64,000 bases of DNA from Mesorhizobium sp. M3A.F.Ca.ET.080.04.2.1 (GCF_003952525.1 NZ_CP034451.1:496001-560000); one strand, 5' to 3'; positions 37,000 through 46,804 are shown, counted from the stretch's first letter. A program made the numbers and translations. The notes: generated by a model from the sequence alone, not told the origin.

Positions 37000-37077
37000 G
37001 GAACAAGAGGGCGGGGCGACCCGGAACTCTGAAGGAACAAGAGGCGTGGAGGGGCGCTAGCCCCGACAGGGAACTCT
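36998..37077 (+). repeat. Imperfect tandem duplication between rpsJ and rplC
   Basis: AAGGAACAAGAGG begins two copies, at 36998 and 37032. Each runs through a GGGGCG stretch and ends in GGAACTCT, at 37030 and 37077. The second copy carries an extra roughly 13 bases that allow a GGGGCGCTAGCCCC hairpin. It looks like a local duplication of the ribosome-site region. Confidence 0.6.
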
Positions 37078-37092
37078 AAAGGAATTGAACCG

Positions 37093-37812
37093 ATGCGTTC
37101 AGGTGTGATTGCAAAGAAGGTGGGAATGACCCGCATCTACAACGATGCCGGGGAACATGTTCCCGTCACTGTTCTCCAGATGGAGAACTGCCAGGTCGTG
37201 GCGCAGCGCACGCAGGAGAAGAACGGCTACACCGCCGTCCAGCTCGGCGTTGGCCTTGCCAAGGTGAAGAACACGTCGAAGGCGATGCGCGGCCATTTCG
37301 CTGCCGCCTCCGTCGAGCCGAAGGCGAAGCTCGCCGAGTTCCGCGTCTCCGCCGACAACATGATCGACGTCGGCGCCGAGCTGACCGTCGAGCATTTCGT
37401 CGCCGGCCAGAAGGTCGACGTGACGGGCACCTCGACCGGCAAGGGTTTCCAGGGCGTGATCAAGCGGCACAACATGGGTGGCGGCCGCGCCACGCACGGT
37501 AACTCGGTTTCGCACCGCACGCACGGTTCGACCGGTCAGCGCCAGGACCCCGGCAAGGTGTTCAAGGGCAAGAAGATGGCCGGCCACATGGGCGACGTCC
37601 GCGTCACCACGCAGAATGTCGAGGTCGTCTCGACCGATGCCGACCGCGGCCTGATCCTGATCCGCGGCGCCGTTCCTGGCGTCAAGGGCGCCTGGATCCT
37701 GGTCCGCGACGCGGCCAAGGTTGCGCTGCCCGCCAACGCACCGAAGCCTGCCGCAATCCGCGCTGCCGCTGTCGCCAAGAACGACGCCCCGGCCACCGAG
37801 GGAGCTGAATAA
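37093..37812 (+). CDS. rplC: 50S ribosomal protein L3
   Basis: A 239-residue early-assembly protein whose long loop reaches the peptidyl-transferase centre. It starts [20 protein letters not shown] and has the signature [20 protein letters not shown] plus [15 protein letters not shown]. The C terminus has an alanine/lysine-rich extension (about residues 212-239) beyond the E. coli length, as in other alphaproteobacteria. Its stop codon overlaps the start of rplD by one base, so the two are translationally coupled. Confidence 0.98.
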   Translation: MRSGVIAKKVGMTRIYNDAGEHVPVTVLQMENCQVVAQRTQEKNGYTAVQLGVGLAKVKNTSKAMRGHFAAASVEPKAKLAEFRVSADNMIDVGAELTVEHFVAGQKVDVTGTSTGKGFQGVIKRHNMGGGRATHGNSVSHRTHGSTGQRQDPGKVFKGKKMAGHMGDVRVTTQNVEVVSTDADRGLILIRGAVPGVKGAWILVRDAAKVALPANAPKPAAIRAAAVAKNDAPATEGAE

Positions 37813-38432
37813 TGGACCTCAAGATTACAACGCTCGGCGGCAAGGACGCCGGCAAGGTGAAACTCTCCGAGGAGATTTTCGGCCTTGACCCGCGCGAGGA
37901 CATCCTGCAGCGCGTCGTGCGCTGGCAGCTCGCCAAGAAGCAGCAGGGCACGCACAAGGCCAAGGGCCGCGCCGAGATCGCGCGCACCGGCGCCAAGATG
38001 TACAAGCAGAAGGGTACCGGCCGCGCCCGTCACCATTCGGCTCGCGCTCCGCAGTTCCGCGGCGGCGGCAAGGCGCACGGCCCGGTCGTGCGCAGCCATG
38101 AGCACGACCTGCCGAAGAAGGTGCGTGCGCTGGGCTTGAAGCATGCTCTCTCGGCCAAAGCCAAGAGCGCTTCGATCATCATCGTCGACGAGCTGAAGCT
38201 GGCCGAGGCCAAGACGAAAGCGCTGGCCGCGAGCCTGGAGACGCTGGGGCTGACCAATGCCCTGGTGATCGGCGGCGCCGAGCTCGACCAGAACTTCAAG
38301 CTGGCGGCGACCAACATTCCGAACATCGACGTGCTGCCGATCCAGGGCATCAACGTCTACGACATTCTGCGCCGCGGCACGCTGGTCCTTTCGAAGGCCG
38401 CCGTCGAGGCTCTCGAGGAGCGCTTCAAATGA
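37812..38432 (+). CDS. rplD: 50S ribosomal protein L4
   Basis: A 206-residue protein lining the exit tunnel; in gamma-proteobacteria it is the autoregulator of the S10 operon. The tunnel loop is visible ([21 protein letters not shown]), with [17 protein letters not shown] next. The start overlaps the rplC stop (TAATG), and its end overlaps rplW by four bases, giving tight coupling. Length and order are standard. No S10-type leader that L4 could bind is obvious upstream of rpsJ. Confidence 0.98.
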   Translation: MDLKITTLGGKDAGKVKLSEEIFGLDPREDILQRVVRWQLAKKQQGTHKAKGRAEIARTGAKMYKQKGTGRARHHSARAPQFRGGGKAHGPVVRSHEHDLPKKVRALGLKHALSAKAKSASIIIVDELKLAEAKTKALAASLETLGLTNALVIGGAELDQNFKLAATNIPNIDVLPIQGINVYDILRRGTLVLSKAAVEALEERFK

Positions 38433-38722
38433 CCGACCTTCGTCACTACGACGTGATCGTCTCGCCGGCGATCACCGAAAAGTCGACCATGGCTTCCGAG
38501 CAGAACCAGGTCGTCTTCAACGTCGCCAAGAAGGCGTCGAAGCCGGAAATCAAGGCCGCCGTCGAAGCTCTCTTCGGCGTCAAGGTGACGGCCGTGAACA
38601 CGCTCGTCCGCAAGGGCAAGATCAAGCGCTTCCGCGGCACGGTTGGCCGCCAGGGCGACGTCAAGAAGGCGGTTGTGACGCTGGCCGACGGCCAGTCGAT
38701 CGACGTCGCGACGGGTCTCTGA
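38429..38722 (+). CDS. rplW: 50S ribosomal protein L23
   Basis: A 97-residue protein at the tunnel exit that forms the docking site for trigger factor and SRP. The N terminus ([19 protein letters not shown]) and [21 protein letters not shown] are family hallmarks. It ends SIDVATGL, the usual length. An ATGA-type four-base overlap couples it to rplD. It is followed by rplB after 22 bases. Confidence 0.97.
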   Translation: MTDLRHYDVIVSPAITEKSTMASEQNQVVFNVAKKASKPEIKAAVEALFGVKVTAVNTLVRKGKIKRFRGTVGRQGDVKKAVVTLADGQSIDVATGL

Positions 38723-38744
38723 GCAAGGCCGCGAGGACAGGACA

Positions 38745-39578
38745 ATGGCACTCAAGAAATTCAACCCGGTGACGCCGAGCACCCGCCAGCTGGTCATCGT
38801 CGACCGCTCGGGCCTCTACAAGGGCAAGCCCGTCAAGGGCCTGACCGAAGGCCTGACCAAGTCGGGCGGCCGAAACAACTACGGCCGCATCACGGCCCGC
38901 TTCATCGGCGGCGGTCACAAGCGCTCGTACCGCATCATCGACTTCAAGCGTAAGAAGTTCGACATCGTCGGCACGGTGGAGCGTATCGAATACGATCCGA
39001 ACCGGACCGCCTTCATCGCGCTGATCAAGTATGACGATGGCGAGCTGTCCTACATCCTGGCGCCGCAGCGTCTTGCCGCCGGCGACAAGATCGTGGCCGG
39101 CGAAGCCGTCGACGTGAAGCCGGGCAATGCGATGCCGCTGGCCTCGATGCCGGTCGGCACGATCGTCCACAACATCGAGCTGAAGCCGGGCAAGGGCGGC
39201 CAGGTCGCCCGTTCGGCGGGCGGTTACGCCCAGCTCGTCGGCCGCGACCAGGGCATGGCGATCCTGCGCCTGAACTCGGGCGAGCAGCGCATCGTGCACG
39301 GTTCGTGCATGGCCACCGTCGGCGCCGTGTCGAACCCCGACCACGGCAACATCAACGACGGCAAGGCCGGCCGTACGGTGTGGCGCGGCAAGCGCCCGCA
39401 CAATCGCGGCGTGGCCATGAACCCGGTCGATCATCCTCACGGCGGCGGTGAAGGCCGCACCTCGGGTGGCCGCCATCCGGTTTCGCCCTGGGGCAAGCCG
39501 ACCAAGGGCAAGAAGACGCGGTCCAACAAGGCGACCGACAAGTTCATCGTGCGCTCGCGCCATCAGCGCAAGAGCTAA
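38745..39578 (+). CDS. rplB: 50S ribosomal protein L2
   Basis: A 277-residue protein needed for subunit association and peptidyl-transferase assembly. It starts [19 protein letters not shown] and has [15 protein letters not shown]. The C-terminal signature is complete ([20 protein letters not shown]), with the conserved histidine in HPHGGGEG. The length is normal. It is followed 17 bases later by rpsS. Confidence 0.98.
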   Translation: MALKKFNPVTPSTRQLVIVDRSGLYKGKPVKGLTEGLTKSGGRNNYGRITARFIGGGHKRSYRIIDFKRKKFDIVGTVERIEYDPNRTAFIALIKYDDGELSYILAPQRLAAGDKIVAGEAVDVKPGNAMPLASMPVGTIVHNIELKPGKGGQVARSAGGYAQLVGRDQGMAILRLNSGEQRIVHGSCMATVGAVSNPDHGNINDGKAGRTVWRGKRPHNRGVAMNPVDHPHGGGEGRTSGGRHPVSPWGKPTKGKKTRSNKATDKFIVRSRHQRKS

Positions 39579-39594
39579 GAAGAGGTAACGCCAA

Positions 39595-39873
39595 GTGACT
39601 CGTTCGATTTGGAAAGGCCCCTTCATCGACGGCTACCTTCTCAAGAAGGTGGACAAGGTTCGTGAAGGCGGTCGCAATGAGGTGATCAAGATGTGGAGCC
39701 GCCGCTCCACCATCCTGCCGCAGTTCGTCGGCTTCACCTTCGGTGTCTACAACGGCCAGAAGCATGTTCCCGTCTCCGTGAACGAGGACATGGTCGGCCA
39801 CAAGTTCGGTGAATTCGCTCCGACCCGGACCTACTACGGTCACGGCGCGGATAAGAAGGCGAAGAGGAAATAA
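39595..39873 (+). CDS. rpsS: 30S ribosomal protein S19 (GTG start)
   Basis: A 92-residue 30S head protein that touches the A-site finger of the large subunit. It contains [40 protein letters not shown] and [20 protein letters not shown]. The initiation codon is GTG at 39595, preceded by AAGAGG; no ATG fits the conserved N terminus. It is two bases from rplV. Confidence 0.97.
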   Translation: MTRSIWKGPFIDGYLLKKVDKVREGGRNEVIKMWSRRSTILPQFVGFTFGVYNGQKHVPVSVNEDMVGHKFGEFAPTRTYYGHGADKKAKRK

Positions 39874-39875
39874 TC

Positions 39876-40265
39876 ATGGGCAAGGCCAAAGCTCCGCGCA
39901 GGCTTGCTGACAACGAAGCGCGCGCCGTGCTGCGCACGATCCGTATCAGCCCGCAGAAGCTGAACCTGGTTGCCGCGCTGATCCGCGGCAAGAAGGTCGC
40001 GACAGCGCTTTCCGACCTCGAATTCTCGGCCAAGCGGATTTCCGGCACGGTCAAGAAGACGCTGGAGTCGGCGATCGCCAACGCGGAAAACAACCACGAC
40101 CTCGACGTCGACGCGCTGGTGGTGGCGGAAGCCTATGTCGGCAAGTCGATCGTCATGAAGCGGTTCCACGCTCGTGGCCGTGGTCGCGCCAGCCGTATCG
40201 AAAAGCCGTTCTCGCACCTCACGATCGTCGTTCGTGAAGTCGAGGAAAAAGGGGAGGCCGCATAA
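39876..40265 (+). CDS. rplV: 50S ribosomal protein L22
   Basis: A 129-residue tunnel-constriction protein. It includes [20 protein letters not shown] and the beta-hairpin end [20 protein letters not shown], where macrolide-resistance changes occur in other bacteria; the loop looks intact. The N terminus (MGKAKAPRR) is slightly extended compared with E. coli, as is usual in Rhizobiales. The stop overlaps the rpsC start by one base. Confidence 0.97.
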   Translation: MGKAKAPRRLADNEARAVLRTIRISPQKLNLVAALIRGKKVATALSDLEFSAKRISGTVKKTLESAIANAENNHDLDVDALVVAEAYVGKSIVMKRFHARGRGRASRIEKPFSHLTIVVREVEEKGEAA

Positions 40266-40987
40266 TGGGCCAGAAAGTCAATCCGATCGGGCTGCGTCTC
40301 GGCATCAACCGCACCTGGGATTCGCGCTGGTTCGCGAACACCGGCGAATACGGCCAGCTGCTGCATGAGGACATCAAGATCCGCAACTATCTTGAGAAGG
40401 AGCTCAAGCAGGCCGCGATCTCCAAGGTCGTGATCGAGCGCCCGCACAAGAAGTGCCGCGTCACCATCCATGCCGCGCGTCCGGGCCTGATCATCGGCAA
40501 GAAGGGCGCCGACATCGAGAAGCTTCGCAAGAAGCTGATGGAGATGACGAAGTCGGAGACGCACCTCAACATCGTTGAGGTGCGCAAGCCGGAAATCGAC
40601 GCCACGCTGATCGCGCAGTCGATCGCGCAGCAGCTGGAGCGCCGCATCGCGTTCCGCCGCGCCATGAAGCGCGCCGTGCAGTCGGCCATGCGCCTCGGCG
40701 CCGAGGGCATCCGCATCAACTGTTCGGGCCGTCTCGGCGGCGCCGAAATCGCCCGCATGGAGTGGTACCGCGAAGGCCGCGTGCCGCTGCACACGCTGCG
40801 CGCCGATGTCGACTACGGCACGGCCGAGGCGAACACTGCCTACGGCATCTGCGGCGTCAAGGTGTGGGTGTTCAAGGGCGAGATCCTCGAGCACGACCCG
40901 ATGGCTTCGGAACGCCGCGCCACGGAAGGCGATCATGGCGGTCCGTCGGGCGAGCGCGAGCGCGGTCGTCGTCGCGAGAACGCCTGA
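40265..40987 (+). CDS. rpsC: 30S ribosomal protein S3
   Basis: A 240-residue protein at the mRNA entry site with helicase activity. It has [20 protein letters not shown] and the KH-type RNA-binding segment [20 protein letters not shown]. The C-terminal domain contains [20 protein letters not shown] and ends in an arginine-rich tail ([13 protein letters not shown]). It is coupled to rplV by overlap and followed by rplP after 27 bases. Confidence 0.98.
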   Translation: MGQKVNPIGLRLGINRTWDSRWFANTGEYGQLLHEDIKIRNYLEKELKQAAISKVVIERPHKKCRVTIHAARPGLIIGKKGADIEKLRKKLMEMTKSETHLNIVEVRKPEIDATLIAQSIAQQLERRIAFRRAMKRAVQSAMRLGAEGIRINCSGRLGGAEIARMEWYREGRVPLHTLRADVDYGTAEANTAYGICGVKVWVFKGEILEHDPMASERRATEGDHGGPSGERERGRRRENA

Positions 40988-41014
40988 GACATTTGAGAAT
41001 TTGGAGTTAGAACG

Positions 41015-41428
41015 ATGCTGCAGCCAAAGCGCACAAAGTTCCGCAAGCAGTTCAAGGGCCGTATCCACGGTGCCGCCAAGGGCGGCACCAATCTGGATTT
41101 CGGCGGTTTCGGACTGAAGGCGCTTGAGCCGAACCGCGTCACCGCGCGTGAGATCGAGGCGGCCCGCCGCGCGATCACCCGCGAGATGAAGCGCGCCGGC
41201 CGCGTCTGGATCCGGGTGTTCCCGGATCTGCCGGTCACCTCGAAGCCGACCGAAGTCCGCATGGGTAAGGGCAAGGGCGGCGTCGACTACTGGGCGGCGC
41301 GCGTCAAGCCTGGCCGCATCATGTTCGAGATCGACGGCGTCAGCGAAGAGACCGCGCGTGAGGCGCTGCGTCTCGGTGCCGCCAAGCTCTCGGTCAAGAC
41401 GCGCTTCGTACAGCGCATCGCAGAATAA
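41015..41428 (+). CDS. rplP: 50S ribosomal protein L16
   Basis: A 137-residue protein between the central protuberance and the A site, needed for tRNA accommodation. It starts [19 protein letters not shown] and contains [20 protein letters not shown] followed by [16 protein letters not shown], the basic loop near the peptidyl-transferase centre. The arginine in VRMGKGKG is kept. It is followed by rpmC after 14 bases. Confidence 0.98.
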   Translation: MLQPKRTKFRKQFKGRIHGAAKGGTNLDFGGFGLKALEPNRVTAREIEAARRAITREMKRAGRVWIRVFPDLPVTSKPTEVRMGKGKGGVDYWAARVKPGRIMFEIDGVSEETAREALRLGAAKLSVKTRFVQRIAE

Positions 41429-41442
41429 GGACGGGCTGAACC

Positions 41443-41643
41443 ATGAAAGCCGAAGACATCCGGACCAAGACCCAGGATCAGCTGACCGACGATCTGGCCA
41501 GCCTGAAGAAGGAGCAGTTCAATCTGCGCTTCCAGAAGGCCACCGGCCAGCTCGAGAAGACCGCGCGCGTGAAGCAGGTCCGCAGGGACATCGCGCGCAT
41601 CAAGACCATCGCCGCGGAAAAAGCCGCGGCCAAGAAGGGTTAA
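41443..41643 (+). CDS. rpmC: 50S ribosomal protein L29
   Basis: A 66-residue two-helix protein at the tunnel exit next to L23. It has [38 protein letters not shown] and a C-terminal helix ending [10 protein letters not shown]. The length is typical. The start has an AAGGACGGG-type site. It lies between rplP and rpsQ with four bases to the latter. Confidence 0.97.
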   Translation: MKAEDIRTKTQDQLTDDLASLKKEQFNLRFQKATGQLEKTARVKQVRRDIARIKTIAAEKAAAKKG

Positions 41644-41647
41644 GACC

Positions 41648-41887
41648 ATGCCAAAGCGCATCCTGCAGGGCACCGTCGTCAGCGACAAGAACGAGAAGAC
41701 GGTCGTCGTCAAGGTCGAGCGGCGCTTCACGCATCCCGTGATGAAGAAGACCGTGCGCCTGACCAAGAAGTACAAGGCGCATGACGAGAACAACGCCCAC
41801 AAGGTCGGCGACCAGGTGTTCATCCAGGAATCGAAGCCGATTTCCAAGGACAAGCGCTGGATCGTCGTCACTTCGGATCAGGCTTGA
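41648..41887 (+). CDS. rpsQ: 30S ribosomal protein S17
   Basis: A 79-residue OB-fold primary 16S rRNA-binding protein. It contains [40 protein letters not shown] and [10 protein letters not shown]. The length is normal. It is followed by an 82-base gap with a GGGGAGGGGCTTCGAGCCCGTCCC-like weak hairpin and then rplN. Confidence 0.97.
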   Translation: MPKRILQGTVVSDKNEKTVVVKVERRFTHPVMKKTVRLTKKYKAHDENNAHKVGDQVFIQESKPISKDKRWIVVTSDQA

Positions 41888-41969
41888 TCCGGGCGAACGA
41901 AACGAATTTTGGACAGACCGGGGAGGGGCTTCGAGCCCGTCCCGTTAGAAAAGAAGAAGGCGGCCAGTC

Positions 41970-42338
41970 ATGATTCAGATGCAAACAAACCTCGACGTCG
42001 CGGATAATTCCGGCGCTCGTCGTGTCATGTGCATCAAGGTGCTGGGCGGCTCGAAGCGGAAGTATGCCTCCGTCGGCGACATCATCGTGGTGTCGATCAA
42101 GGAAGCCATCCCGCGCGGCCGCGTTAAGAAGGGCGATGTTATGAAGGCGGTCGTGGTTCGCACGGCCAAGGACATCCGCCGCCCGGACGGCAGCGTGATC
42201 CGTTTCGACAAGAACGCGGCCGTTCTCGTCGACAATAAGAAAGAGCCGATCGGCACGCGTATCTTCGGGCCGGTTCCGCGCGAGCTTCGCGCCAAGAACC
42301 ACATGAAGATCATCTCGCTCGCGCCTGAAGTGCTGTAA
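41970..42338 (+). CDS. rplN: 50S ribosomal protein L14
   Basis: A 122-residue protein at the subunit interface that binds RsfS and contacts 16S rRNA. It starts [20 protein letters not shown], has the signature [20 protein letters not shown] and ends [11 protein letters not shown]. The length is exactly canonical. It follows S17 and precedes L24 in the spc order, with 12 bases to rplX. Confidence 0.98.
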   Translation: MIQMQTNLDVADNSGARRVMCIKVLGGSKRKYASVGDIIVVSIKEAIPRGRVKKGDVMKAVVVRTAKDIRRPDGSVIRFDKNAAVLVDNKKEPIGTRIFGPVPRELRAKNHMKIISLAPEVL

Positions 42339-42350
42339 GGAGCCGGACCA

Positions 42351-42665
42351 ATGCAGAAGATCAGAAAAGGCGACAAGGTCGTCGTGCTTGCCGGCAAGGA
42401 CAAGGGCCGCTCGGGCGAAGTCCTGTCGGTGCAGCCGAAGGAAGACACCGCGGTCGTTCGCGGCGTGAACCTCATTCGCCGTCACCAGAAGCAGACCCAG
42501 TCCCAAGAGGGCGGGATCATCACCAAGGAAGCGCCGATCCACCTGTCGAACATCGCGCTGGCCGATCCCAAGGACGGCAAGCCGACCCGCGTCGGTTTCG
42601 CCATCCAGAAGGACGGCAAGAAGGTGCGCGTCGCCAAGCGTTCGGGAGAAGTCATCAATGGCTAA
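42351..42665 (+). CDS. rplX: 50S ribosomal protein L24
   Basis: A 104-residue assembly-initiating protein with a KOW motif near the N terminus ([20 protein letters not shown]). [20 protein letters not shown] and the C-terminal basic [14 protein letters not shown] follow. The length is canonical. It overlaps rplE by eight bases, so the two are probably translationally coupled. Confidence 0.97.
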   Translation: MQKIRKGDKVVVLAGKDKGRSGEVLSVQPKEDTAVVRGVNLIRRHQKQTQSQEGGIITKEAPIHLSNIALADPKDGKPTRVGFAIQKDGKKVRVAKRSGEVING

Positions 42666-43236
42666 GGCTGAAACCAAGCAGGCAGCTGCCAAGAACGAGC
42701 CGCGCCTCAAGAAGGTCTACAACGAGACCATCCGCAAGGCGCTGCAGGAGCAGTTCGGCTACGACAACGACATGCAGGTTCCGCGCATCGACAAGATCGT
42801 GCTGAACATGGGTGTCGGCGAGGCGACCGGCGATTCCAAGAAGCCTTCGGTCGCGGCCGAAGACCTAGCGCTGATTGCCGGCCAGAAGGCCGTGGTCACC
42901 CGCGCCCGCAACTCGATTGCCGGCTTCAAGGTGCGCGAGAACATGCCGATCGGCGCCAAGGTCACGCTGCGCAAGGAACGCATGTACGAGTTCCTCGACC
43001 GCCTCGTGAACATCGCGCTGCCGCGCGTCCGCGACTTCCGCGGGCTGAACCCGAAGAGCTTTGACGGCCGTGGCAACTACGCCATGGGCATCAAGGAACA
43101 CATCGTGTTCCCGGAGATCAATTACGACAAGGTTGATCAGGTCTGGGGCATGGACGTCATCGTTTGTACGACGGCGAAGACGGACGACGAGGCCAGGGCG
43201 TTGCTCAAGGCCTTCAACTTCCCCTTCCGCCAGTAA
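42658..43236 (+). CDS. rplE: 50S ribosomal protein L5
   Basis: A 192-residue 5S rRNA-binding protein of the central protuberance. It includes [40 protein letters not shown] and [20 protein letters not shown]. The N terminus is extended by about 12 residues ([14 protein letters not shown]) relative to E. coli. The start lies within the end of rplX. It is followed by rpsN after 26 bases. Confidence 0.98.
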   Translation: MAKAETKQAAAKNEPRLKKVYNETIRKALQEQFGYDNDMQVPRIDKIVLNMGVGEATGDSKKPSVAAEDLALIAGQKAVVTRARNSIAGFKVRENMPIGAKVTLRKERMYEFLDRLVNIALPRVRDFRGLNPKSFDGRGNYAMGIKEHIVFPEINYDKVDQVWGMDVIVCTTAKTDDEARALLKAFNFPFRQ

Positions 43237-43262
43237 CGGCAGCGAAAAAGGAAAAATCTGAA

Positions 43263-43568
43263 ATGGCAAAGACCAGCTCAGTCGAGAAGAACAACAGGCG
43301 CCGCAAGCTTGCCGGCCAGTTCGCCGCCAAGCGCAACGCGCTCAAGGCCATCGTCATGGATCAGTCCAAGCCGATGGAAGAACGGTTCCGTGCCCAGTTG
43401 AAGCTTTCGGCGCTGCCGCGCAACTCGGCCAAGATCCGCATCCGCAACCGCTGCGAAGTCACCGGCCGTCCGCGCGCCTACTATCGCAAGCTCAAGCTTT
43501 CGCGTATCGCGCTTCGCGATCTGGGCAACACCGGCCAGATCCCGGGCCTGGTCAAGTCGAGCTGGTAA
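43263..43568 (+). CDS. rpsN: 30S ribosomal protein S14, zinc-free long form
   Basis: A 101-residue 30S head protein. It is the long type without the CxxC zinc site: only one cysteine is present ([16 protein letters not shown]). The ending GLVKSSW is typical. The ATG at 43263 is the conserved start ([18 protein letters not shown]); the frame is open further upstream over the end of rplE, but that is spurious. Thirteen bases separate it from rpsH. Confidence 0.97.
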   Translation: MAKTSSVEKNNRRRKLAGQFAAKRNALKAIVMDQSKPMEERFRAQLKLSALPRNSAKIRIRNRCEVTGRPRAYYRKLKLSRIALRDLGNTGQIPGLVKSSW

Positions 43569-43581
43569 GGAGGACATTGAG

Positions 43582-43980
43582 ATGTCATTGAGCGATCCTC
43601 TCGGCGATATGCTGACCCGCATCCGCAACGCCTACGGCCGCAAGAAGTCGAGCGTCTCGACCCCGGCCTCGCGGCTGCGCGCCCGCGTCCTCGAAGTGCT
43701 GAAGTCGGAAGGCTATATCCGCGACTACAGCCAGACCGACTTCGACAACGGCAAGTCGGAAATCGAGATCGAGCTGAAGTATTTCGATGGCGCGCCGGTC
43801 GTGCGCGAGATCGAGCGCGTCTCGAAGCCTGGCCGCCGCGTCTACGTCTCGGCCAAGTCGATCCCGCAGGTCGCCAACGGCCTCGGCATCGCCATCCTGT
43901 CGACGCCGAAGGGCGTGATGGCCGACCATGAGGCACGCGAGCAGAATGTCGGCGGCGAAATTCTCTGCCAGATTTTCTAA
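43582..43980 (+). CDS. rpsH: 30S ribosomal protein S8
   Basis: A 132-residue primary 16S rRNA-binding protein; in E. coli it is the repressor of the spc operon. It has [40 protein letters not shown] and [20 protein letters not shown]. The C terminus (ILCQIF) is short and standard. The 113-base gap to rplF that follows is filled by a heptamer-repeat palindrome. Confidence 0.98.
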   Translation: MSLSDPLGDMLTRIRNAYGRKKSSVSTPASRLRARVLEVLKSEGYIRDYSQTDFDNGKSEIEIELKYFDGAPVVREIERVSKPGRRVYVSAKSIPQVANGLGIAILSTPKGVMADHEAREQNVGGEILCQIF

Positions 43981-44070
43981 GGGTGGATGGTCGATGGTGA
44001 ATAGTGAATGGTGAAACTGCACGGGACTGTGACCGCGCCATTCTCCACTTCACCATTCAGCATTCACAGC
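43981..44070. repeat. Heptamer-repeat palindrome between rpsH and rplF
   Basis: The left arm (GGTGGATGG, ATGGTGAATAGTGAATGGTG; 43981-44014) and right arm (CCATTCTCCACTTCACCATT, CAGCATTCAC; 44039-44068) are near-complementary around a 24-base centre. The units are GTGAATR/YATTCAC heptamers like those at 9304-9447. Confidence 0.8.
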
Positions 44071-44093
44071 AGTTAAGGAAAGAGGAGACAACA

Positions 44094-44627
44094 ATGTCTC
44101 GTATCGGAAAGAAACCCGTTTCGCTGCCGCAGGGCGTGACCGCGACCGTTGCCGGCCAGACCGTGACGGCGAAGGGCCCCAAGGGCGAGCTGAAATTCGT
44201 GGTCAACGACGAAGTGCTGGTCAAGCTGGAGAACAACGAGATCTCCGTTGAGCCGCGCGACCAGACCAAGGCCGCCCGCTCCAAGTGGGGCATGTCGCGC
44301 ACGCAGATCGTCAACATCCTGCAGGGCGTGAAGGACGGCTTCGAGAAGAAGCTCGAGATCACCGGCGTCGGCTATCGTGCCGCCATGCAGGGCAAGAACC
44401 TGCAGCTGGCGCTCGGCTTCAGCCACGACGTGGTCTATGAGACGCCGCAGGGCATCACGATCGCGGTGCCGAAGCCGACTGAAATCACGATCACCGGCAT
44501 CGACAAGCAGCAGGTCGGCCAGGTCGCCGCCGAGATCCGCGAATATCGCGGCCCGGAGCCCTACAAGGGCAAGGGCGTGCGCTATGCCAACGAGCGGATC
44601 GTCCGCAAGGAAGGCAAGAAGAAGTAG
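44094..44627 (+). CDS. rplF: 50S ribosomal protein L6
   Basis: A 177-residue protein by the sarcin-ricin loop and factor-binding site. It starts [19 protein letters not shown] and has the duplicated fold, ending in the signature [20 protein letters not shown]. The ATG at 44094 is preceded by AAAGAGG. An in-frame extension upstream reaches into the repeat element and is not coding. The length is canonical. Confidence 0.98.
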   Translation: MSRIGKKPVSLPQGVTATVAGQTVTAKGPKGELKFVVNDEVLVKLENNEISVEPRDQTKAARSKWGMSRTQIVNILQGVKDGFEKKLEITGVGYRAAMQGKNLQLALGFSHDVVYETPQGITIAVPKPTEITITGIDKQQVGQVAAEIREYRGPEPYKGKGVRYANERIVRKEGKKK

Positions 44628-44631
44628 TAGG

Positions 44632-44672
44632 CTTGGCCCCGAAAAGTTGCAGACTTTTCGCAAAGGACCAAG
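44632..44672. repeat. CGAAAAGT-type palindrome between rplF and rplR
   Basis: CGAAAAGT (44640-44647) pairs with ACTTTTCG (44653-44660) around TGCAG, and outer CTTGG (44632) pairs with CCAAG (44668-44672). It shares the CCGAAAAGT core with the larger element at 46743. Confidence 0.65.
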
Positions 44673-44756
44673 TGCAACGCCGCGGGGAGCGGCCGCGGGA
44701 GGCCTGGCCTACCGCACAAGGTTGCCCCCGTTTTTTGAAGGCAAGGAACTGACATC

Positions 44757-45119
44757 ATGGCAAGCCCGAAAGAAACCACCCAACGCCGCGCGCAGCGCGT
44801 GCGCCGCCAGTTGAAGAAGGTCGCCGGCGAGCGCCCGCGGCTTTCGGTGCACCGCACCTCGAAGAATATCTACGTCCAGGTCATCGACGACGCCAAGGGC
44901 CACACGCTGGCTGCCGCCTCCACCCTGGAGAAGGACCTCAAGGGTTCGCTCAAGACCGGCGCCGACACTGCCGCCGCTGCCGCGGTGGGCAAGCTGATCG
45001 CCGAGCGTGCGACGAAGGCTGGTGTCAAGGAAGTCGTCTTCGACCGTGGCGCCTATATCTATCACGGCCGCGTCAAGGCGCTGGCCGAGGCCGCCCGCGA
45101 GGGTGGTCTGAGCTTCTAA
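44757..45119 (+). CDS. rplR: 50S ribosomal protein L18
   Basis: A 120-residue 5S rRNA-binding protein. It has an arginine-rich N terminus ([20 protein letters not shown]), [20 protein letters not shown] and the C-terminal [20 protein letters not shown]. The length is normal. It is bounded on both sides by intergenic palindromes, which is unusual for a ribosomal operon where gaps are normally a few bases. Confidence 0.98.
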   Translation: MASPKETTQRRAQRVRRQLKKVAGERPRLSVHRTSKNIYVQVIDDAKGHTLAAASTLEKDLKGSLKTGADTAAAAAVGKLIAERATKAGVKEVVFDRGAYIYHGRVKALAEAAREGGLSF

Positions 45120-45127
45120 GCTTGCTC

Positions 45128-45175
45128 CTGGTCCGGGAGGTCAGCGCAGCGAAAGTTGCTGACTTTTCGGACCAG
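45128..45175. repeat. Palindrome between rplR and rpsE
   Basis: CTGGTCCG (45128-45135) pairs with CGGACCAG (45168-45175), and inside GTCAGC (45140-45145) pairs with GCTGAC (45158-45163). The right half contains GACTTTTCGGACCAGATCAT, a form of the CCGAAAAGT family at 44632 and 46743. Confidence 0.7.
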
Positions 45176-45272
45176 ATCATGCAAAGGGGCAATGAATTTC
45201 GCCGCCGGCGACCCACAAGAGGCGCCGGCATTTCAGCAACCCGTGCTTCCGGAAAAGAACAAGGACTAGGAT

Positions 45273-45842
45273 ATGGCACAGGAACGTAGAGAAGGCGGCC
45301 GCGGCCGCGAGCGTGAGCGCGAAGAGCGTGACGACGGCATGGTGGACAAGCTCGTCCACATCAACCGCGTCGCCAAGGTGGTGAAGGGCGGCCGTCGCTT
45401 CGGTTTTGCCGCTCTCGTCGTCGTCGGCGACCAGAAGGGCCGCGTCGGTTTCGGCCACGGCAAGGCACGCGAAGTGCCGGAGGCGATCCGCAAGGCGACC
45501 GAGTCGGCCAAGCGCGACATGATTTTCGTGCCGCTGCGCTCGGGCCGCACGCTGCATCACGACGTCGAGGGCCGCTGGGGCGCCGGACGCGTGCTGTTGC
45601 GCGCCGCCAAGCAGGGTACCGGCATCATCGCGGGTGGCCCGATGCGCGCCGTCTTCGAGACGCTCGGCATGCATGACGTGGTCGCCAAGTCGATGGGTTC
45701 GTCGAACCCGTACAACATGGTTCGCGCCACCTTCGACGCGCTAAAGAGCCAGATGCATCCCAAGGATGTGGCTGCCGCGCGCGGCATCAAGTACTCGACC
45801 CTTCAGGCTCGCCGCGGCACTGCCGTGGCGACCGAAGAATAG
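45273..45842 (+). CDS. rpsE: 30S ribosomal protein S5
   Basis: A 189-residue protein that guards translational accuracy and forms part of the mRNA entry helicase. The N terminus is rich in Arg and Glu ([13 protein letters not shown]). The S5 signature [20 protein letters not shown] and [20 protein letters not shown] are intact, and KVVKGGRR near residue 40 is the spectinomycin-relevant loop. It is followed by rpmD after 25 bases. Confidence 0.98.
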   Translation: MAQERREGGRGREREREERDDGMVDKLVHINRVAKVVKGGRRFGFAALVVVGDQKGRVGFGHGKAREVPEAIRKATESAKRDMIFVPLRSGRTLHHDVEGRWGAGRVLLRAAKQGTGIIAGGPMRAVFETLGMHDVVAKSMGSSNPYNMVRATFDALKSQMHPKDVAAARGIKYSTLQARRGTAVATEE

Positions 45843-45867
45843 TCGACGCTGACCAGGGATTTCGACC

Positions 45868-46065
45868 ATGGCCAAGAAAGCTACCAAAACCATCACCGTC
45901 AAGCAGATCGGTTCGCCGATCCGCCGGCCGAAGGAACAGCGTGCGACGCTGGTCGGCCTCGGGCTCAACAAGATGCACAAGCAGCGCACCCTGGAAGACA
46001 CTCCTTCCGTGCGCGGCATGATCGCTGCCGTCCAGCATCTCGTCCGCGTCGTGGACGAGGGCTGA
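45868..46065 (+). CDS. rpmD: 50S ribosomal protein L30
   Basis: A 65-residue small large-subunit protein. It has [40 protein letters not shown] and ends VRVVDEG. It is the normal bacterial short form. The start is ATG with a weak upstream purine stretch. It lies between rpsE and rplO in the spc order. Confidence 0.97.
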   Translation: MAKKATKTITVKQIGSPIRRPKEQRATLVGLGLNKMHKQRTLEDTPSVRGMIAAVQHLVRVVDEG

Positions 46066-46087
46066 GCAGAAGCGCAGGAGAACGAAG

Positions 46088-46561
46088 ATGAAACTCAACG
46101 ATCTGCGTGACAAGGACGGCGCCACGCATTCCAAGAAGCGCCTCGGCCGCGGCATCGGCTCCGGCTCGGGCAAGACCGCCGGTCGCGGCGTCAAGGGCCA
46201 GAAGGCTCGCTCCGGTGTCGCCATCAACGGCTTCGAGGGTGGCCAGATGCCGCTCTACCGGCGCCTGCCGAAGCGCGGCTTCAACAACCTGTTCGGCAAG
46301 AGCTTCACCGTCGTGTCGCTCGCCCGCATCCAGGCTGCCGTCGACGCCAAGAAGCTCGACGCCAAGGCGACTGTGACGGCCGAGGCTCTGATTGCCGCCG
46401 GCGTCATCCGCCGCGCCAAGGACGGCGTGCGCGTGCTGTCTGACGGCGAGCTGAAGGCCAAGCTTTCCTTCGACGTCGCCGGCGCCTCCAAGGCCGCGAT
46501 CGAGAAGATCGAGAAGGCCGGCGGTTCGGTGAAGCTGCCGGAAGCGGCCGCCGCCGAGTAA
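46088..46561 (+). CDS. rplO: 50S ribosomal protein L15
   Basis: A 157-residue late-assembly protein. The N-terminal glycine/arginine-rich tail ([28 protein letters not shown]) threads 23S rRNA, followed by [19 protein letters not shown]. The C-terminal domain ends [18 protein letters not shown], slightly longer than in E. coli. A CAGGAG site precedes the start. The 243-base gap to secY that follows carries two palindromes. Confidence 0.98.
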   Translation: MKLNDLRDKDGATHSKKRLGRGIGSGSGKTAGRGVKGQKARSGVAINGFEGGQMPLYRRLPKRGFNNLFGKSFTVVSLARIQAAVDAKKLDAKATVTAEALIAAGVIRRAKDGVRVLSDGELKAKLSFDVAGASKAAIEKIEKAGGSVKLPEAAAAE

Positions 46562-46628
46562 CGGCGAATTGAAGCGCGGCCGACACGGATGAATTGCCGT
46601 CGAGCCGCGTTTTGATCTGATCAATTGA

Positions 46629-46650
46629 GCGGCCGCGTCAACGCGGCCGC
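46629..46650. other. Perfect GC hairpin between rplO and secY
   Basis: GCGGCCGCG (46629-46637) and CGCGGCCGC (46642-46650) form a perfect nine-pair stem around TCAA. It is followed by TTGCATGTTT rather than a clean T run. It may be a weak terminator or processing site that lowers secY relative to rplO. Confidence 0.45.
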
Positions 46651-46742
46651 TTGCATGTTTACGGTCTGGAGCTTATCTCGTCAGCATCGGCGACAGGCGC
46701 CGCCTGAGCTGCGGGCATCGAGCGGCAAAGAAATCAAAGAAG

Positions 46743-46790
46743 TAGAGCATTGTCCGAAAACCGCTTCACACTTTTCGGCATCATGCTCTA
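46743..46790. repeat. Rhizobial-type intergenic palindrome before secY
   Basis: TAGAGCAT (46743-46750) pairs with ATGCTCTA (46783-46790), enclosing CCGAAAA (46754-46760) paired with TTTTCGG (46772-46778). I recall the same AGAGCAT...CCGAAAA...TTTTCGG...ATGCTCT design as a common dispersed element in Mesorhizobium and related genomes. Confidence 0.75.
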
Positions 46791-46804
46791 GCGGAGAATC
46801 AGGC

